Shown: positions 37,287 through 45,516 of the stretch, one piece after another
Layout: the number at the start of each line of letters is the position of its first letter
Numbering within the stretch: position 1 is the first letter of the stretch
Assembly (NCBI GenBank): GCA_035299085.1
Contig: DATGXG010000024.1
Span: 186,001-250,000 of the forward strand
Length of the DNA: 64,000 bases
Source: Bacteroidales bacterium
Lineage (GTDB): Bacteria > Bacteroidota > Bacteroidia > Bacteroidales > UBA10428
Reading direction: 5' to 3'
Notes under the pieces: model-generated
What the model saw: the letters and a program-made list of their open reading frames with translations, nothing else
The model's database searches: none
Told to the model about the DNA's origin: nothing
Position numbers and translations under genes: made by a program

Positions 37287-39731
37287 ATGATTACAATGAA
37301 AAGAATAATCTCAACAACAGTCATTCTTACTTTGCTCACGACATGGGCATTTAGTCAGAAATTTACTCAAACAGTCAGGGGAACTGTAATAGATAACGAT
37401 AATAAGTTACCACTGATAGGTGTGATAGTGACCCTACCGGCTTCTAACCCGCAAGTAGCCGCTGCAACCGATGTAAATGGCAATTTCAGGCTGGAAAAAG
37501 TACCAGTCGGCCGGATATCACTACAATTGAACTACGTCGGATATGATGGGTTAACCCTTTCAAATATAGAAGTTAATTCCGGTAAAGAGGTTGTCCTTGA
37601 AATAACAATGAAAGAGTCAATCATAAAAATAGACGATGTGGTAGTGAAGGCTTACAGGAAAAAAGGCGAAGCCATCAATGATATGGCTCTTCTCAGTTCA
37701 AAATCCATTTCAACCGAACAAACAAAAAGATACACAGGTGGAATGGAAGACCCTGCACGCGTGGTTTCCAGTTTTGCTGGTGTCACGAGTTCGCCTGATG
37801 GGAGCAGTGATATTATAGTAAGGGGAAACTCACCGAAATATATGCAATGGCGTTTGGACGGAATTGAAATTCCAAGCCCCTATCATATGGATGACCAGAA
37901 TGCTTCTATGGGTGCCCTGACAGCCCTGAATAACAACCTGCTGTCCACCTCCGATTTCTACACAGGGGCATTCTCTTCAGAGTATGGGAATGTGCTGTCA
38001 AATGTGATGGATGTGAAACTGAGAAGCGGAAATAACGAAAAAATGGAAGCAACCTGCGGGATTGGTATTCTGGGTACTGATCTTACACTCGAAGGACCTT
38101 TTAAAAAGGGCTATGGCGGGTCATATCTGATAAACTACAGGTATTCCACTGTTTCGCTGATGAAAAAAATAGGCCTGGTAGATGTAGATGGTGTAGTGAA
38201 TTACCAGGATGCAACCTTTAAGGTATTGCTCCCTACTAAAAAAGTGGGTACATTCTCATTCTTTGGCCTGGGAGGGTTGAGCGGCTTTTCAATGGATAAC
38301 ATAAAACTGGGAGCATTCACCACTCCCGGCAGTCCTGCAGAAAATGCCAACGTAATTAAAGATTATGACAAGTCTGCTTTCCTTGCCAATTTCGGAATCA
38401 ATCATACCTTAACGGTAAATAACAACAGTTTTGTAAAAACCTCCCTCTCCTATTCCGGTAATGGATTTGATGATGATATTTATTCGGCGGAGCTAATAAA
38501 AACATACGATAACGAAGGAGTATTATCCGGTGATTCTGCCATTAACAGGCATCAGAGTTTTGAAAGCCGCGTGATGAATTCTGCTATAAGGGGCGCAATT
38601 TCCTACAGCAACAAGATCAATGCAAAGAACAAAATACAGGTTGGAATCAAATACACGTTAAACCACTTTGACTACAATCAAAATATATATAATAACCAGT
38701 CTGCGGCAATGATAAACGTGACGGATTTCAGAAAAAGCGGCGGTCTCCTGAATAGTTATATTAACTGGAAAAGCAGTATTAACGATAAGATTACTTTGGT
38801 GGCAGGGCTACATAGTATGAATGTTTTGATCAATAACAAGTATACCCTGGAGCCCAGGATTGCTGTAAACTGGAAGCTTGGCAATACAGGTTCTGTTCAT
38901 GCCGGTTATGGAAAACACAGCACCATGGAAAGCGTGCATAATTATTTCACAAAAATTCAGCAACCGGACGGAACAACTACAGAACCCAACAAAAACCTGG
39001 GATTATTGAAATCCGACCATTTTGTAGTTGGTTACGAAAAGCGCTTTGGTACGAATTTACTGGCAAAAGTAGAAGCTTACTATCAAAACCTTTACAATTT
39101 GCCTGTTGAGAACCTCGATACCAGTTATTATGCAACCATCAACGAGGGAATTGATTACAGGTATGTAGCGCTGGTAAACAAAGGAATCGGTAAAAACTAC
39201 GGGGTTGAATTTACCCTGGAACGGTTTTTCGATGATAACTATTATTTTTTAATCAATGCTACTTTATATGATTCGAAATACAAATCCCTTGAAGGTATCT
39301 GGCGAAATACACAATACAACAGCCGGTACCTGGTAAATCTGTTATGCGGAAAGGAATTTAAAAACATCGGCCATAAGCAAAACAAAACGCTGGCCGTGAA
39401 CGCCAAGGTATTTTTGGGCGGTGGCAAAAAATACATTCCCCTGTTAAGAGATGCGCAGGGTAATGTCTCCGTTGATCCGTCACACAATAAATTCTGGGAT
39501 TATAAAAAAGCCTATGATAACAAACTGGATAACATCTACTATGTAAACCTGTCCGTAAGCTATAAAATTAACAGGTCGCATGCTACTCATGAGATTTTCG
39601 TTGATATGATGAACCTTACAAACAACCAGGCAAGATTATCAGAATACTATGATGAAAGCAAACAGGGAAAGGTTGGCTATTTAAAACAAATGTATTTCAT
39701 TCCCAATATTATGTACCGCATTTATTTCTAA
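37287..39731 (+). CDS. TonB-dependent outer-membrane receptor (no SusD partner)
   Basis: 814 residues; an ATG three codons in (37296) would also give the signal peptide (MKRIISTTVILTLLTTWAFSQ). A carboxypeptidase-regulatory-like domain (about 28-110; GTVIDNDNKLPLIGVIVTLP) precedes the plug (SPDGSSDIIVRGNSPKYMQW, then DGIEIPSPYH) and a barrel. It is shorter than SusC proteins and lacks an adjacent SusD, so it belongs to the broader TonB-receptor group that may import siderophores, small molecules or peptides; the substrate is unknown. The gene order MalT-like regulator, 66-aa protein, receptor, two oxidoreductases suggests one metabolic unit. Confidence 0.9.
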   Translation: MITMKRIISTTVILTLLTTWAFSQKFTQTVRGTVIDNDNKLPLIGVIVTLPASNPQVAAATDVNGNFRLEKVPVGRISLQLNYVGYDGLTLSNIEVNSGKEVVLEITMKESIIKIDDVVVKAYRKKGEAINDMALLSSKSISTEQTKRYTGGMEDPARVVSSFAGVTSSPDGSSDIIVRGNSPKYMQWRLDGIEIPSPYHMDDQNASMGALTALNNNLLSTSDFYTGAFSSEYGNVLSNVMDVKLRSGNNEKMEATCGIGILGTDLTLEGPFKKGYGGSYLINYRYSTVSLMKKIGLVDVDGVVNYQDATFKVLLPTKKVGTFSFFGLGGLSGFSMDNIKLGAFTTPGSPAENANVIKDYDKSAFLANFGINHTLTVNNNSFVKTSLSYSGNGFDDDIYSAELIKTYDNEGVLSGDSAINRHQSFESRVMNSAIRGAISYSNKINAKNKIQVGIKYTLNHFDYNQNIYNNQSAAMINVTDFRKSGGLLNSYINWKSSINDKITLVAGLHSMNVLINNKYTLEPRIAVNWKLGNTGSVHAGYGKHSTMESVHNYFTKIQQPDGTTTEPNKNLGLLKSDHFVVGYEKRFGTNLLAKVEAYYQNLYNLPVENLDTSYYATINEGIDYRYVALVNKGIGKNYGVEFTLERFFDDNYYFLINATLYDSKYKSLEGIWRNTQYNSRYLVNLLCGKEFKNIGHKQNKTLAVNAKVFLGGGKKYIPLLRDAQGNVSVDPSHNKFWDYKKAYDNKLDNIYYVNLSVSYKINRSHATHEIFVDMMNLTNNQARLSEYYDESKQGKVGYLKQMYFIPNIMYRIYF

Positions 39732-39765
39732 CTTGAATCGCGAAATTCAATTAATCAGGTCCAAA

Positions 39766-40734
39766 GTGAAAGCAATATACCAGGCCAAATACGGCCCGCC
39801 GGAATCCCTTCAGTTCAGGGAAATTGAAAAGCCTGTTCCCAAAGCCAGAGAAGTTTTAATTAAGGTTTATGCCTCTACGGTAAACAGAACCGACTGCGGA
39901 TGGCTCAGGGGTAAGCCGGTATTTGTCAGGATAGTAACGGGCATTCCTGTTCCAAAGAATAAAGTCACCGGAACTGAATTTGCAGGAGAAATCGAAAAGG
40001 TCGGTAAAGGAGTGAAAATATTCAAGCCCGGAGAAAAAGTGTTTGGCTTGAACGAATTCAAACTGGGATCCCATGCAGAATATATGGTTATGTCAGAAGA
40101 CGGTCCGATAGCTGCCATACCAGCAAATACGAGCTATGCCGAAGCTGCTCCGATATGTGAAGGTGCTTATTATGCCCTGTGTGATATCAGGGCAGCCCAC
40201 ATTCAGAAAGGGCAAAAAGTCCTTGTAAACGGTGCAAGTGGTGGTATAGGTTCGGCAGCAGTTCAGCTTGCTGTATACTTTGGTGCAGAGGTTACAGCAG
40301 TATGCGGTACCAAAAACCTGGGACTGATGAAATCACTGGGAGCGACAGAAGTGATCGATTATACCTGCCAGGATTTTACAAAGAGCAATCAAAAGTACGA
40401 CCTTGTGTTCGATGCGGTGGGAAAAAGTTCTTTTAGAAAATGTAAACCCATCCTGAAGAAGCGTGGGATTTACATTTCAACTGAACTTGGATATATGGGT
40501 CAGAATCCCATACTGGCACTTATAACGCCGCTATTCGGTAACAAAAAAGTACAGTTCCCGATACCTGCGATCCGCAAAAAAGATGTTGAATTTTTAAAAA
40601 CTCTTGTGGAGGAGGGTAAATACAAACCGGTTACAGACAGGGTATATCCCTTCGAACAGCTCATTGAAGCCTTCAGATATGTAGAAACAGGGGAGAAGAC
40701 CGGAAATGTAGTCATACAATTTAACCATGTATAA
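39766..40734 (+). CDS. MDR-family NAD(P)-dependent oxidoreductase (quinone-reductase-like)
   Basis: 322 residues from a GTG at 39766, preferred over an upstream TTG because homologous proteins start MKAI at this point and an AGG precedes it. The GroES-like domain (1-115) has FREIEKPVPKAREVLIKVYASTVN; the Rossmann domain has VLVNGASGGIGSAAVQLA. The structural and catalytic zinc cysteines of alcohol dehydrogenases are not apparent, so a zinc-free quinone oxidoreductase or enone reductase is likely. It is followed 18 bp later by a related gene and probably arose by tandem duplication. Confidence 0.85.
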   Translation: MKAIYQAKYGPPESLQFREIEKPVPKAREVLIKVYASTVNRTDCGWLRGKPVFVRIVTGIPVPKNKVTGTEFAGEIEKVGKGVKIFKPGEKVFGLNEFKLGSHAEYMVMSEDGPIAAIPANTSYAEAAPICEGAYYALCDIRAAHIQKGQKVLVNGASGGIGSAAVQLAVYFGAEVTAVCGTKNLGLMKSLGATEVIDYTCQDFTKSNQKYDLVFDAVGKSSFRKCKPILKKRGIYISTELGYMGQNPILALITPLFGNKKVQFPIPAIRKKDVEFLKTLVEEGKYKPVTDRVYPFEQLIEAFRYVETGEKTGNVVIQFNHV

Positions 40735-40752
40735 AGAATTAAAACAAATACC

Positions 40753-41718
40753 ATGAAAGCAGTTGTGTTGGAAAAATATGGATCGCCGGAATTTCTCAAA
40801 ATAAAGGAGGTTGAAAAACCGGTTCCTGGAGAAGATGAGGTACTGATAAAGGTTCATGCTGCTGCTTTAAACGATTGGGACTGGCAGGTAATTTGCGCGA
40901 AATCCCTTGCAAACCGGATCATGTTCGGGTTCTTCAAACCCAGGATCAATATTCTGGGCTGCGATATTGCCGGGCACATTGAAGCAGTCGGCCCCAAAGT
41001 CAGGAAGTTCAGGCCCGGAAATGAAGTTTATGGTGATTTATGTGAATGCGGATTTGGTGGTTTTGCCGAATATGTAACGGCAAAGGAAAATGCGCTTGCA
41101 TTTAAACCTGCGGGTATGACATTCGTTCAGGCTGCCGCCATACCCCAGGCTTCCATGCTGGCAGTGCAGGGGCTGATTGACGGGCTGAAAATCAAACCGG
41201 GACAAAAGCTATTGATTAACGGCGCCGGTGGAGGAGTTGGTACTTTTGGCGTGCAGATAGCCAAATTATTCAATCTTGAGGTAACGGGTGTCGACTGTGC
41301 TGAGAAACTGGAAATGATGCGGTCAATGGGTTTTGATCAGGTTATTGATTACGCAAAAGAGGATTTCACAAAAAATAAGAAGAAATATGATCTTATTCTT
41401 GACAATAAAACAAGTCGTTCCCTGTTCGATTATTCCCGTTCACTAGCTAAGGATGGTAAATATGTAACAACAGGAGGCAATAATGGCAGGCTTTTACAGG
41501 TGGTTTTCTTTGGATGGATCGTCGGCAGGATAAAGAAAAAGAAATTTCAACTGGTCATCCTGAAGCCAAATAAAGACCTGGCCTACATTAACGAGCTATT
41601 CGAAACCGGGAGAATAAAGCCTGTTATAGATACTGAATACCCCTTAGAAGATCTTGCCAATGCATTCCACTATTTCGGTGCCGGGCATCATAAGGGGAAA
41701 GTGGTGGTCAGGGTTTAA
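40753..41718 (+). CDS. MDR-family NAD(P)-dependent oxidoreductase, second copy
   Basis: 321 residues, the same family as the preceding gene: KEVEKPVPGEDEVLIKVHAAALN, a Rossmann GXGXXG-type stretch LLINGAGGGVGTFGVQIAK, and KPVIDTEYPLEDLANAF near the end. The two copies share segments such as VIDYxxxDFT and differ elsewhere, so the duplication is old. No zinc ligands are evident. It would reduce an activated double bond or quinone with NADPH. A weak hairpin (41738-41760) follows. Confidence 0.85.
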   Translation: MKAVVLEKYGSPEFLKIKEVEKPVPGEDEVLIKVHAAALNDWDWQVICAKSLANRIMFGFFKPRINILGCDIAGHIEAVGPKVRKFRPGNEVYGDLCECGFGGFAEYVTAKENALAFKPAGMTFVQAAAIPQASMLAVQGLIDGLKIKPGQKLLINGAGGGVGTFGVQIAKLFNLEVTGVDCAEKLEMMRSMGFDQVIDYAKEDFTKNKKKYDLILDNKTSRSLFDYSRSLAKDGKYVTTGGNNGRLLQVVFFGWIVGRIKKKKFQLVILKPNKDLAYINELFETGRIKPVIDTEYPLEDLANAFHYFGAGHHKGKVVVRV

Positions 41719-42095
41719 TTAGTGAAATTTGAAAAGAAAAGCCACTGGTATAATGGCTTTCAGTTTCAGTATGAGTTATAGTCAGAATTAGGGATCCAGA
41801 ATCATTTGCATTCTACAGATGAAATAAAAAATCTGCAGTTACGACGCCATTTGCATTTGTGGTTGTGTGCCAGGCAAAAGCTTATCGCTTTGATCAGGTT
41901 TGGTCATTAAAGCAGTATAGAGGGTAGTATTGTAAATATAAGCAATTTACAAACCACAACAATATCCTGTTCCATTTAGGTTTTTCAGGCAAAAATTGCT
42001 TTTGATATCAGCCTGTACTACATTTGATTTTCGGTTTGTCCCGTCAGCTTTATTCATTCTGGCTCCTTTGGAAATTGATTAAAACAAGTATTGTT
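41719..42095. other. Non-coding gap between oxidoreductase and esterase genes
   Basis: About 377 bases with no credible ORF. It begins with a small hairpin (AAAGCCA at 41738-41744, TGGCTTT at 41754-41760) that may end the upstream operon. The rest is AT-rich; I see no RNA gene, repeat array or clear promoter. The esterase frame is open from a TTG at 42024, but a signal peptide starts only at 42096. Confidence 0.6.
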
Positions 42096-43103
42096 ATGAG
42101 ACTTACTATTTACCTTTTTTCAGTGGCTTATCTTGTTCTTTCACAAAACCTTTTCTCCCAAGAGAAACCGGGCCAATGGAAACAGCATATTGATTCCGAT
42201 TTGTCATGGGTGTCAACTGACACGACAACACCCCTCTTTGCCGAATATCAGGTTTATCCAACGCCTTCAAGAGGAAAAGATACACAAGGGAGTTTTATGA
42301 TTTACCTTCCTGAAGAGTATCAGAATACCCTTAAAAGATTTCCTGTGATTTACTTTTTACATGGAGGAAATGGAACCCAAAAAGACGCGGAATGGCTGAT
42401 GAAAATAATGGATAAAGCCATTAAAGAAGGAAAGATGCCCCCGGTCATTATTGTCGGCCCCCAGGCCTTACCTATTGGATGGTATTGCAATGCAAATTCC
42501 GGTGCAAAAGGAGTAACCAGCGGGCCTGTAGAAGATGTATTGATGAAAGATCTTATTCCCTATATTGATGAGCATTACCGGACTATTGATGACCGCTCCG
42601 GCCGGGGTCTCGAAGGTTGGTCAATGGGTGGCTTCGGAGCCATGAGACTTGGTTTCAAGTATCCTGAAATGTTTGGTTTCACTTCATCCCTGGCAGGTGC
42701 GCTGATTGACTTTCAGGACGAACACAATCCACAGTACCTGGTCAACACATTTGGCCCTGCAACAGGACCGGGCTCGGAAAAATCCATTGAATACTTCAAC
42801 TCAGTACATCCACGATTTTATGCCGGGAAGAATGCTGAGATAATAAAGAGCAATGTAAAAGTAAGGCTTATTATCGGCGATCAGGACTGGTTGTATAACA
42901 ATAATGGTAAGTTTATAACTAATAACTTCAGTGATTATCTCGATTCACTAGGTATAAAACATGGCTATACCGTCTTAGAAAATGCTGGACATATGTTCCC
43001 GTTAGAATTTGCTGATGGAACCAGGGAATATCCGATTCAGTTCTGGGTGGATGCATATAAAACTTTGGTAACGACGTCCGCTATTAAACATATGAAGGAA
43101 TAA
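42096..43103 (+). CDS. Exported esterase of the CE1 / feruloyl-esterase-like family
   Basis: 335 residues from the ATG at 42096, chosen because a signal peptide begins there (MRLTIYLFSVAYLVLSQNLFSQ). The alpha/beta-hydrolase features are clear: FPVIYFLHGGNG (oxyanion region), GWSMGGFGAMRL with the catalytic serine, LIIGDQDWLY (acid) and ENAGHMFP with the histidine. Relatives remove feruloyl or acetyl groups from plant polysaccharides or act on siderophore and trehalose esters. The context gives no substrate. A bidirectional-looking terminator follows. Confidence 0.88.
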   Translation: MRLTIYLFSVAYLVLSQNLFSQEKPGQWKQHIDSDLSWVSTDTTTPLFAEYQVYPTPSRGKDTQGSFMIYLPEEYQNTLKRFPVIYFLHGGNGTQKDAEWLMKIMDKAIKEGKMPPVIIVGPQALPIGWYCNANSGAKGVTSGPVEDVLMKDLIPYIDEHYRTIDDRSGRGLEGWSMGGFGAMRLGFKYPEMFGFTSSLAGALIDFQDEHNPQYLVNTFGPATGPGSEKSIEYFNSVHPRFYAGKNAEIIKSNVKVRLIIGDQDWLYNNNGKFITNNFSDYLDSLGIKHGYTVLENAGHMFPLEFADGTREYPIQFWVDAYKTLVTTSAIKHMKE

Positions 43104-43127
43104 TCTACGCTTCGGATGGTAAAAAAG

Positions 43128-43163
43128 AAAGACTCCTTACAAAAATGTTAAGGAGTCTTTTCT
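43128..43163 (+). terminator. Terminator between the esterase gene and the tRNA remnant
   Basis: AAAGACTCCTTA (43128-43139) pairs with TAAGGAGTCTTT (43149-43160). T/A tracts on both sides mean it could work in either direction. Confidence 0.85.
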
Positions 43164-43164
43164 T

Positions 43165-43221
43165 GTAGCGGGGGCAGGACTTGAACCTACGTCCCGATTT
43201 CATCGGGATATGAGCCCAACG
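43165..43221 (-). pseudogene. Degenerate partial copy of the initiator tRNA
   Basis: 27 bases (43165-43191) and 13 bases (43209-43221) are identical to the 3' part and anticodon arm of the intact tRNA at 43285-43360. Between them a perfect hairpin, TCCCGAT-TTC-ATCGGGA, replaces the 10 bases that form the 3' side of the anticodon stem and the variable loop. The D arm and 5' acceptor strand are missing and CCA is not encoded, so it cannot fold as a tRNA. Confidence 0.85.
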
Positions 43222-43253
43222 CCCTTAATATGTTTTTATGGGAATTAAAATAT

Positions 43254-43284
43254 AAAAACCGGATCTTTTATGATCCGGCCTTTT

Positions 43285-43286
<2 letters not shown>
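43254..43286 (-). terminator. Terminator of the initiator tRNA gene
   Basis: Just after the tRNA 3' end the minus strand reads CCGGATC, loop CATAAAAG-type, GATCCGG, then TTTTT. The arms are at 43274-43280 and 43259-43265. Confidence 0.85.
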
Positions 43287-43360
<74 letters not shown>

Positions 43361-43708
43361 ATGTTGGATGGCAAAGGTAAACTAACTTTGTTATAAAAAA
43401 AATTGTTTGGGAATAAAATATTAAAGATTATGAAATTGAGAATGTAAGACCCTGCAATTATACCAGATTCGATATTCTTAAATCAGTGTTCCTTGTTCGG
43501 TGTTCGTTTGATGGGACACATACGACCTATGGGACGTATGAGAGTGCCGGTATCCAGCGTCCAGTAACCAGCTCCCGGCGCATTTCCTGTGCCGGCAGAT
43601 TGCTTCGTCGCGATTCATTCTGCGATAATCATTTTTGGTCCGGCTCCTCGCAATGACGTGACTTTTTCCGCCATCCAGTATCCAGCATCCGGTATCCAGC
43701 ATCCAGAA
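43361..43708. repeat. Gene-free gap rich in heptamer and dispersed-type repeats
   Basis: 348 bases with the tRNA promoter at one end and no credible gene. It holds degenerate 7-mers at 43550-43577 (GTATCCA, GCGTCCA, GTAACCA), a near-perfect array at 43673-43707 (ATCCAGT, ATCCAGC, ATCCGGT, ATCCAGC, ATCCAGA), a CATACGACCTATGGGACGTATG stretch near 43520, and at 43598-43658 the ends GATTGCTTCGTCGC and CCTCGCAATGACG. Those ends resemble a dispersed repeat known from many bacteria, here with a different interior. Confidence 0.7.
43372..43379 (-). promoter_or_regulatory. Bacteroidota-type -7 box of the initiator tRNA gene
   Basis: The minus strand reads TACCTTTG, an exact match to TAnnTTTG, placed so that transcription would start a few bases before the mature 5' end. 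A TTTG -33 element is not clear; a T-rich run is at that distance. Confidence 0.6.
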
Positions 43709-44620
43709 TCACTTCTCCTTCTTCAAATCCTCCAACAACGAGCCTAGCTTATTTACATAATCGGTGAAATCGGATTTGTAACGGATGGAATCGTCACGCT
43801 TTTCCGGCAGTTCGATCTTTATGTGATGCCTTACCGTGGCTGGGTTTGAATCAAGGATGTACACATCGGTGGAAAGGAACACGGCTTCACTTTCAGAATG
43901 GGTCACAAAAATGACGGTGGGATCAATTTTTGCCGTTTCGAAAATAGAACGCAGGAAAACCTGCACCTGCTTCCTTGTCACAGTATCCAACGCACCGAAT
44001 GGTTCATCCATCAATAGAATCTGCGGATTTACCACCAGGTTACGCGCTATGGCTACACGCTGTAACTGTCCGCCCGACAAGATCGGGTACTTGGCCCATT
44101 TGCTTTCGTGTCCGCTCAACCCTACAATTTTGATCATTTCCATTGCCTTCTCATTGGCCTCATCCTTCGGAACGCCTTTGAGGATAAGCGGTAGTGCCAC
44201 GTTCTGCAACACCGTTTTCCATTCAAATGAAGTATACTGCTGAAACACCATCGGAATCCGGTCTTTGTCGGTCCTCTTTTTCCCGTAAATATAAACTTCC
44301 CCCGATGTGGGAATCTGCAATCCGGATATATACCTGAGCAATGTGGATTTCCCGCAACCTGATTTCCCCATGAGGGTAATAAACTGACCCTGGTTCTTAA
44401 TATCCTTAATATCAAGGCAGAAATCCTTAAAAACAATGTTGGCAGGTTTATGATCGGAATAAACCTGGTTGATATTGACAAGATTAATGATATCGGTTGA
44501 TTTCCCGAATGGAACCTGCGACACAGGAGCCTCTGAGGCCCCACTTACCTCTGCAGCCTGACCGGATACCGATGATTCGATTACCTCGTCTTCAGTTTTC
44601 TGAAATATATTCCGCTTCAT
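43709..44620 (-). CDS. ABC transporter ATP-binding protein (NitT/TauT type)
   Basis: 303 residues. After a non-conserved N-terminal extension of about 40 residues, the ATPase domain has Walker A GKSGCGKST, a Q-loop VFQQYTSFEWKT, the signature LSGGQLQRVAIARN, Walker B QILLMDEPFGALD and an H-loop VFVTHSE. It matches the nitrate/sulfonate/taurine importer ATPases. It starts two bases after the permease gene ends, so translation is coupled. It is the last gene of a five-gene minus-strand cluster with the OmpA-fused binding protein. Confidence 0.93.
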   Translation of the reverse strand: MKRNIFQKTEDEVIESSVSGQAAEVSGASEAPVSQVPFGKSTDIINLVNINQVYSDHKPANIVFKDFCLDIKDIKNQGQFITLMGKSGCGKSTLLRYISGLQIPTSGEVYIYGKKRTDKDRIPMVFQQYTSFEWKTVLQNVALPLILKGVPKDEANEKAMEMIKIVGLSGHESKWAKYPILSGGQLQRVAIARNLVVNPQILLMDEPFGALDTVTRKQVQVFLRSIFETAKIDPTVIFVTHSESEAVFLSTDVYILDSNPATVRHHIKIELPEKRDDSIRYKSDFTDYVNKLGSLLEDLKKEK

Positions 44621-44622
44621 GA

Positions 44623-45459
44623 TCAGGCGTATTTAAAATTGAAAATCTTTCTGTCAAGCCACTTGAGCAGCTTATCCTGGACAAATCCTATAAAGATGAT
44701 CAGCAGGAGCACCGCGTATAGCTGATCGACATGTGAACCGCGCGAAGTGGCCATGTAGATCATGGAGCCGAGCCCGCCCTGTGCATTCACCATTTCGGCT
44801 ATCACAATATATGTCCAGCTCACGGCAACCAAGTTGATCACATCCATTGAAAAACGGCTTAAAACGGAAGGAATGTAAAAATGCTTCAGGGTCATCCATG
44901 GGCTCGCGTTAAGGGTCCACATGGTTTGCTGCAGGGCTTTAAGATGATCGTCGGTCTCAATGTCTTTTATCCGCTGGGTTATGGCAGGCAACAGGTATAC
45001 AAAAATACCGAATGCAAGGAACTGTACTTTCACTCCGAGTCCCAGTCCGAATAAAGCCATAAAAATTCCGGTTGTGGCCGGAAGAGGTGTAAACCGGATC
45101 GCTTCGATTTGTTTGCTGACAAGATGCCTGAAAAACGGTAGCAATCCAACCAGGAATCCTAACGGAATGGCAATGGCCATGGCCTGCAGGTAACCTCCCA
45201 TGTTGATAAAAATGGAATACCCTGTATTATACACGAGATTCCTGTCAACAAAAAGGGTTTTAAAACATTTGATCACATCAACAGGTGACGGCAGTATGGT
45301 GGATTTTATCCATCCCATTGTAGGGACCAGCCACCACAGAAAAATGAGCAGGATCCATCCCAGGATGTTCAATGCCAGTTCCGTCTTTTTATCGACGTTT
45401 CCGGCGAACGTAAACAGCTTTTTCACTAATCCCATAATATCCGGTTTTAATTGAGTCAT
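44623..45459 (-). CDS. ABC transporter permease (NitT/TauT type)
   Basis: 278 residues with about six membrane helices (LALNILGWILLIFLWWLVP; LVAVSWTYIVIAEMV; AVLLLIIFIGFVQDKLL). The EAA-type cytoplasmic loop that docks the ATPase is around ALQQTMWTLNASPWMTLKHFYIPSVL. Residue order and length fit the SsuC/TauC family. An alternative ATG lies eight codons in. The 57-bp gap to the upstream binding-protein gene contains a dispersed-type repeat rather than a clear promoter or terminator. Confidence 0.92.
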   Translation of the reverse strand: MTQLKPDIMGLVKKLFTFAGNVDKKTELALNILGWILLIFLWWLVPTMGWIKSTILPSPVDVIKCFKTLFVDRNLVYNTGYSIFINMGGYLQAMAIAIPLGFLVGLLPFFRHLVSKQIEAIRFTPLPATTGIFMALFGLGLGVKVQFLAFGIFVYLLPAITQRIKDIETDDHLKALQQTMWTLNASPWMTLKHFYIPSVLSRFSMDVINLVAVSWTYIVIAEMVNAQGGLGSMIYMATSRGSHVDQLYAVLLLIIFIGFVQDKLLKWLDRKIFNFKYA

Positions 45460-45487
45460 AGCGGGCGAAGTCGAGGTGTAATTACCC

Positions 45488-45509
45488 TTCGACTCCGCTC
45501 AGGGTGACA
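45488..45509. repeat. Dispersed-type repeat inside the ABC operon
   Basis: CTTCGACTCCGCTCAGGGTG and two further bases lie in the short space between the binding-protein and permease genes. The core CTTCGRCnnGCTCAG recurs at 51693 and 51738 in this window. Confidence 0.6.
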
Positions 45510-45516
45510 TTATCTT

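Noticed and set aside
43165..43221. Second functional tRNA
   Set aside because: It lacks the D arm, the 5' acceptor strand and CCA, and a hairpin replaces part of the anticodon stem; kept only as a pseudogene.
43478..43702. 74-codon minus-strand ORF rich in W, L, D and G
   Set aside because: It is a translation of heptamer and dispersed-type repeats (ATCCAGY words and the GATTGCTTCGTCGC / CCTCGCAATGACG ends) and has no independent coding signal.
43673..43707. CRISPR array
   Set aside because: The unit is 7 bp with no spacers; no cas genes nearby.
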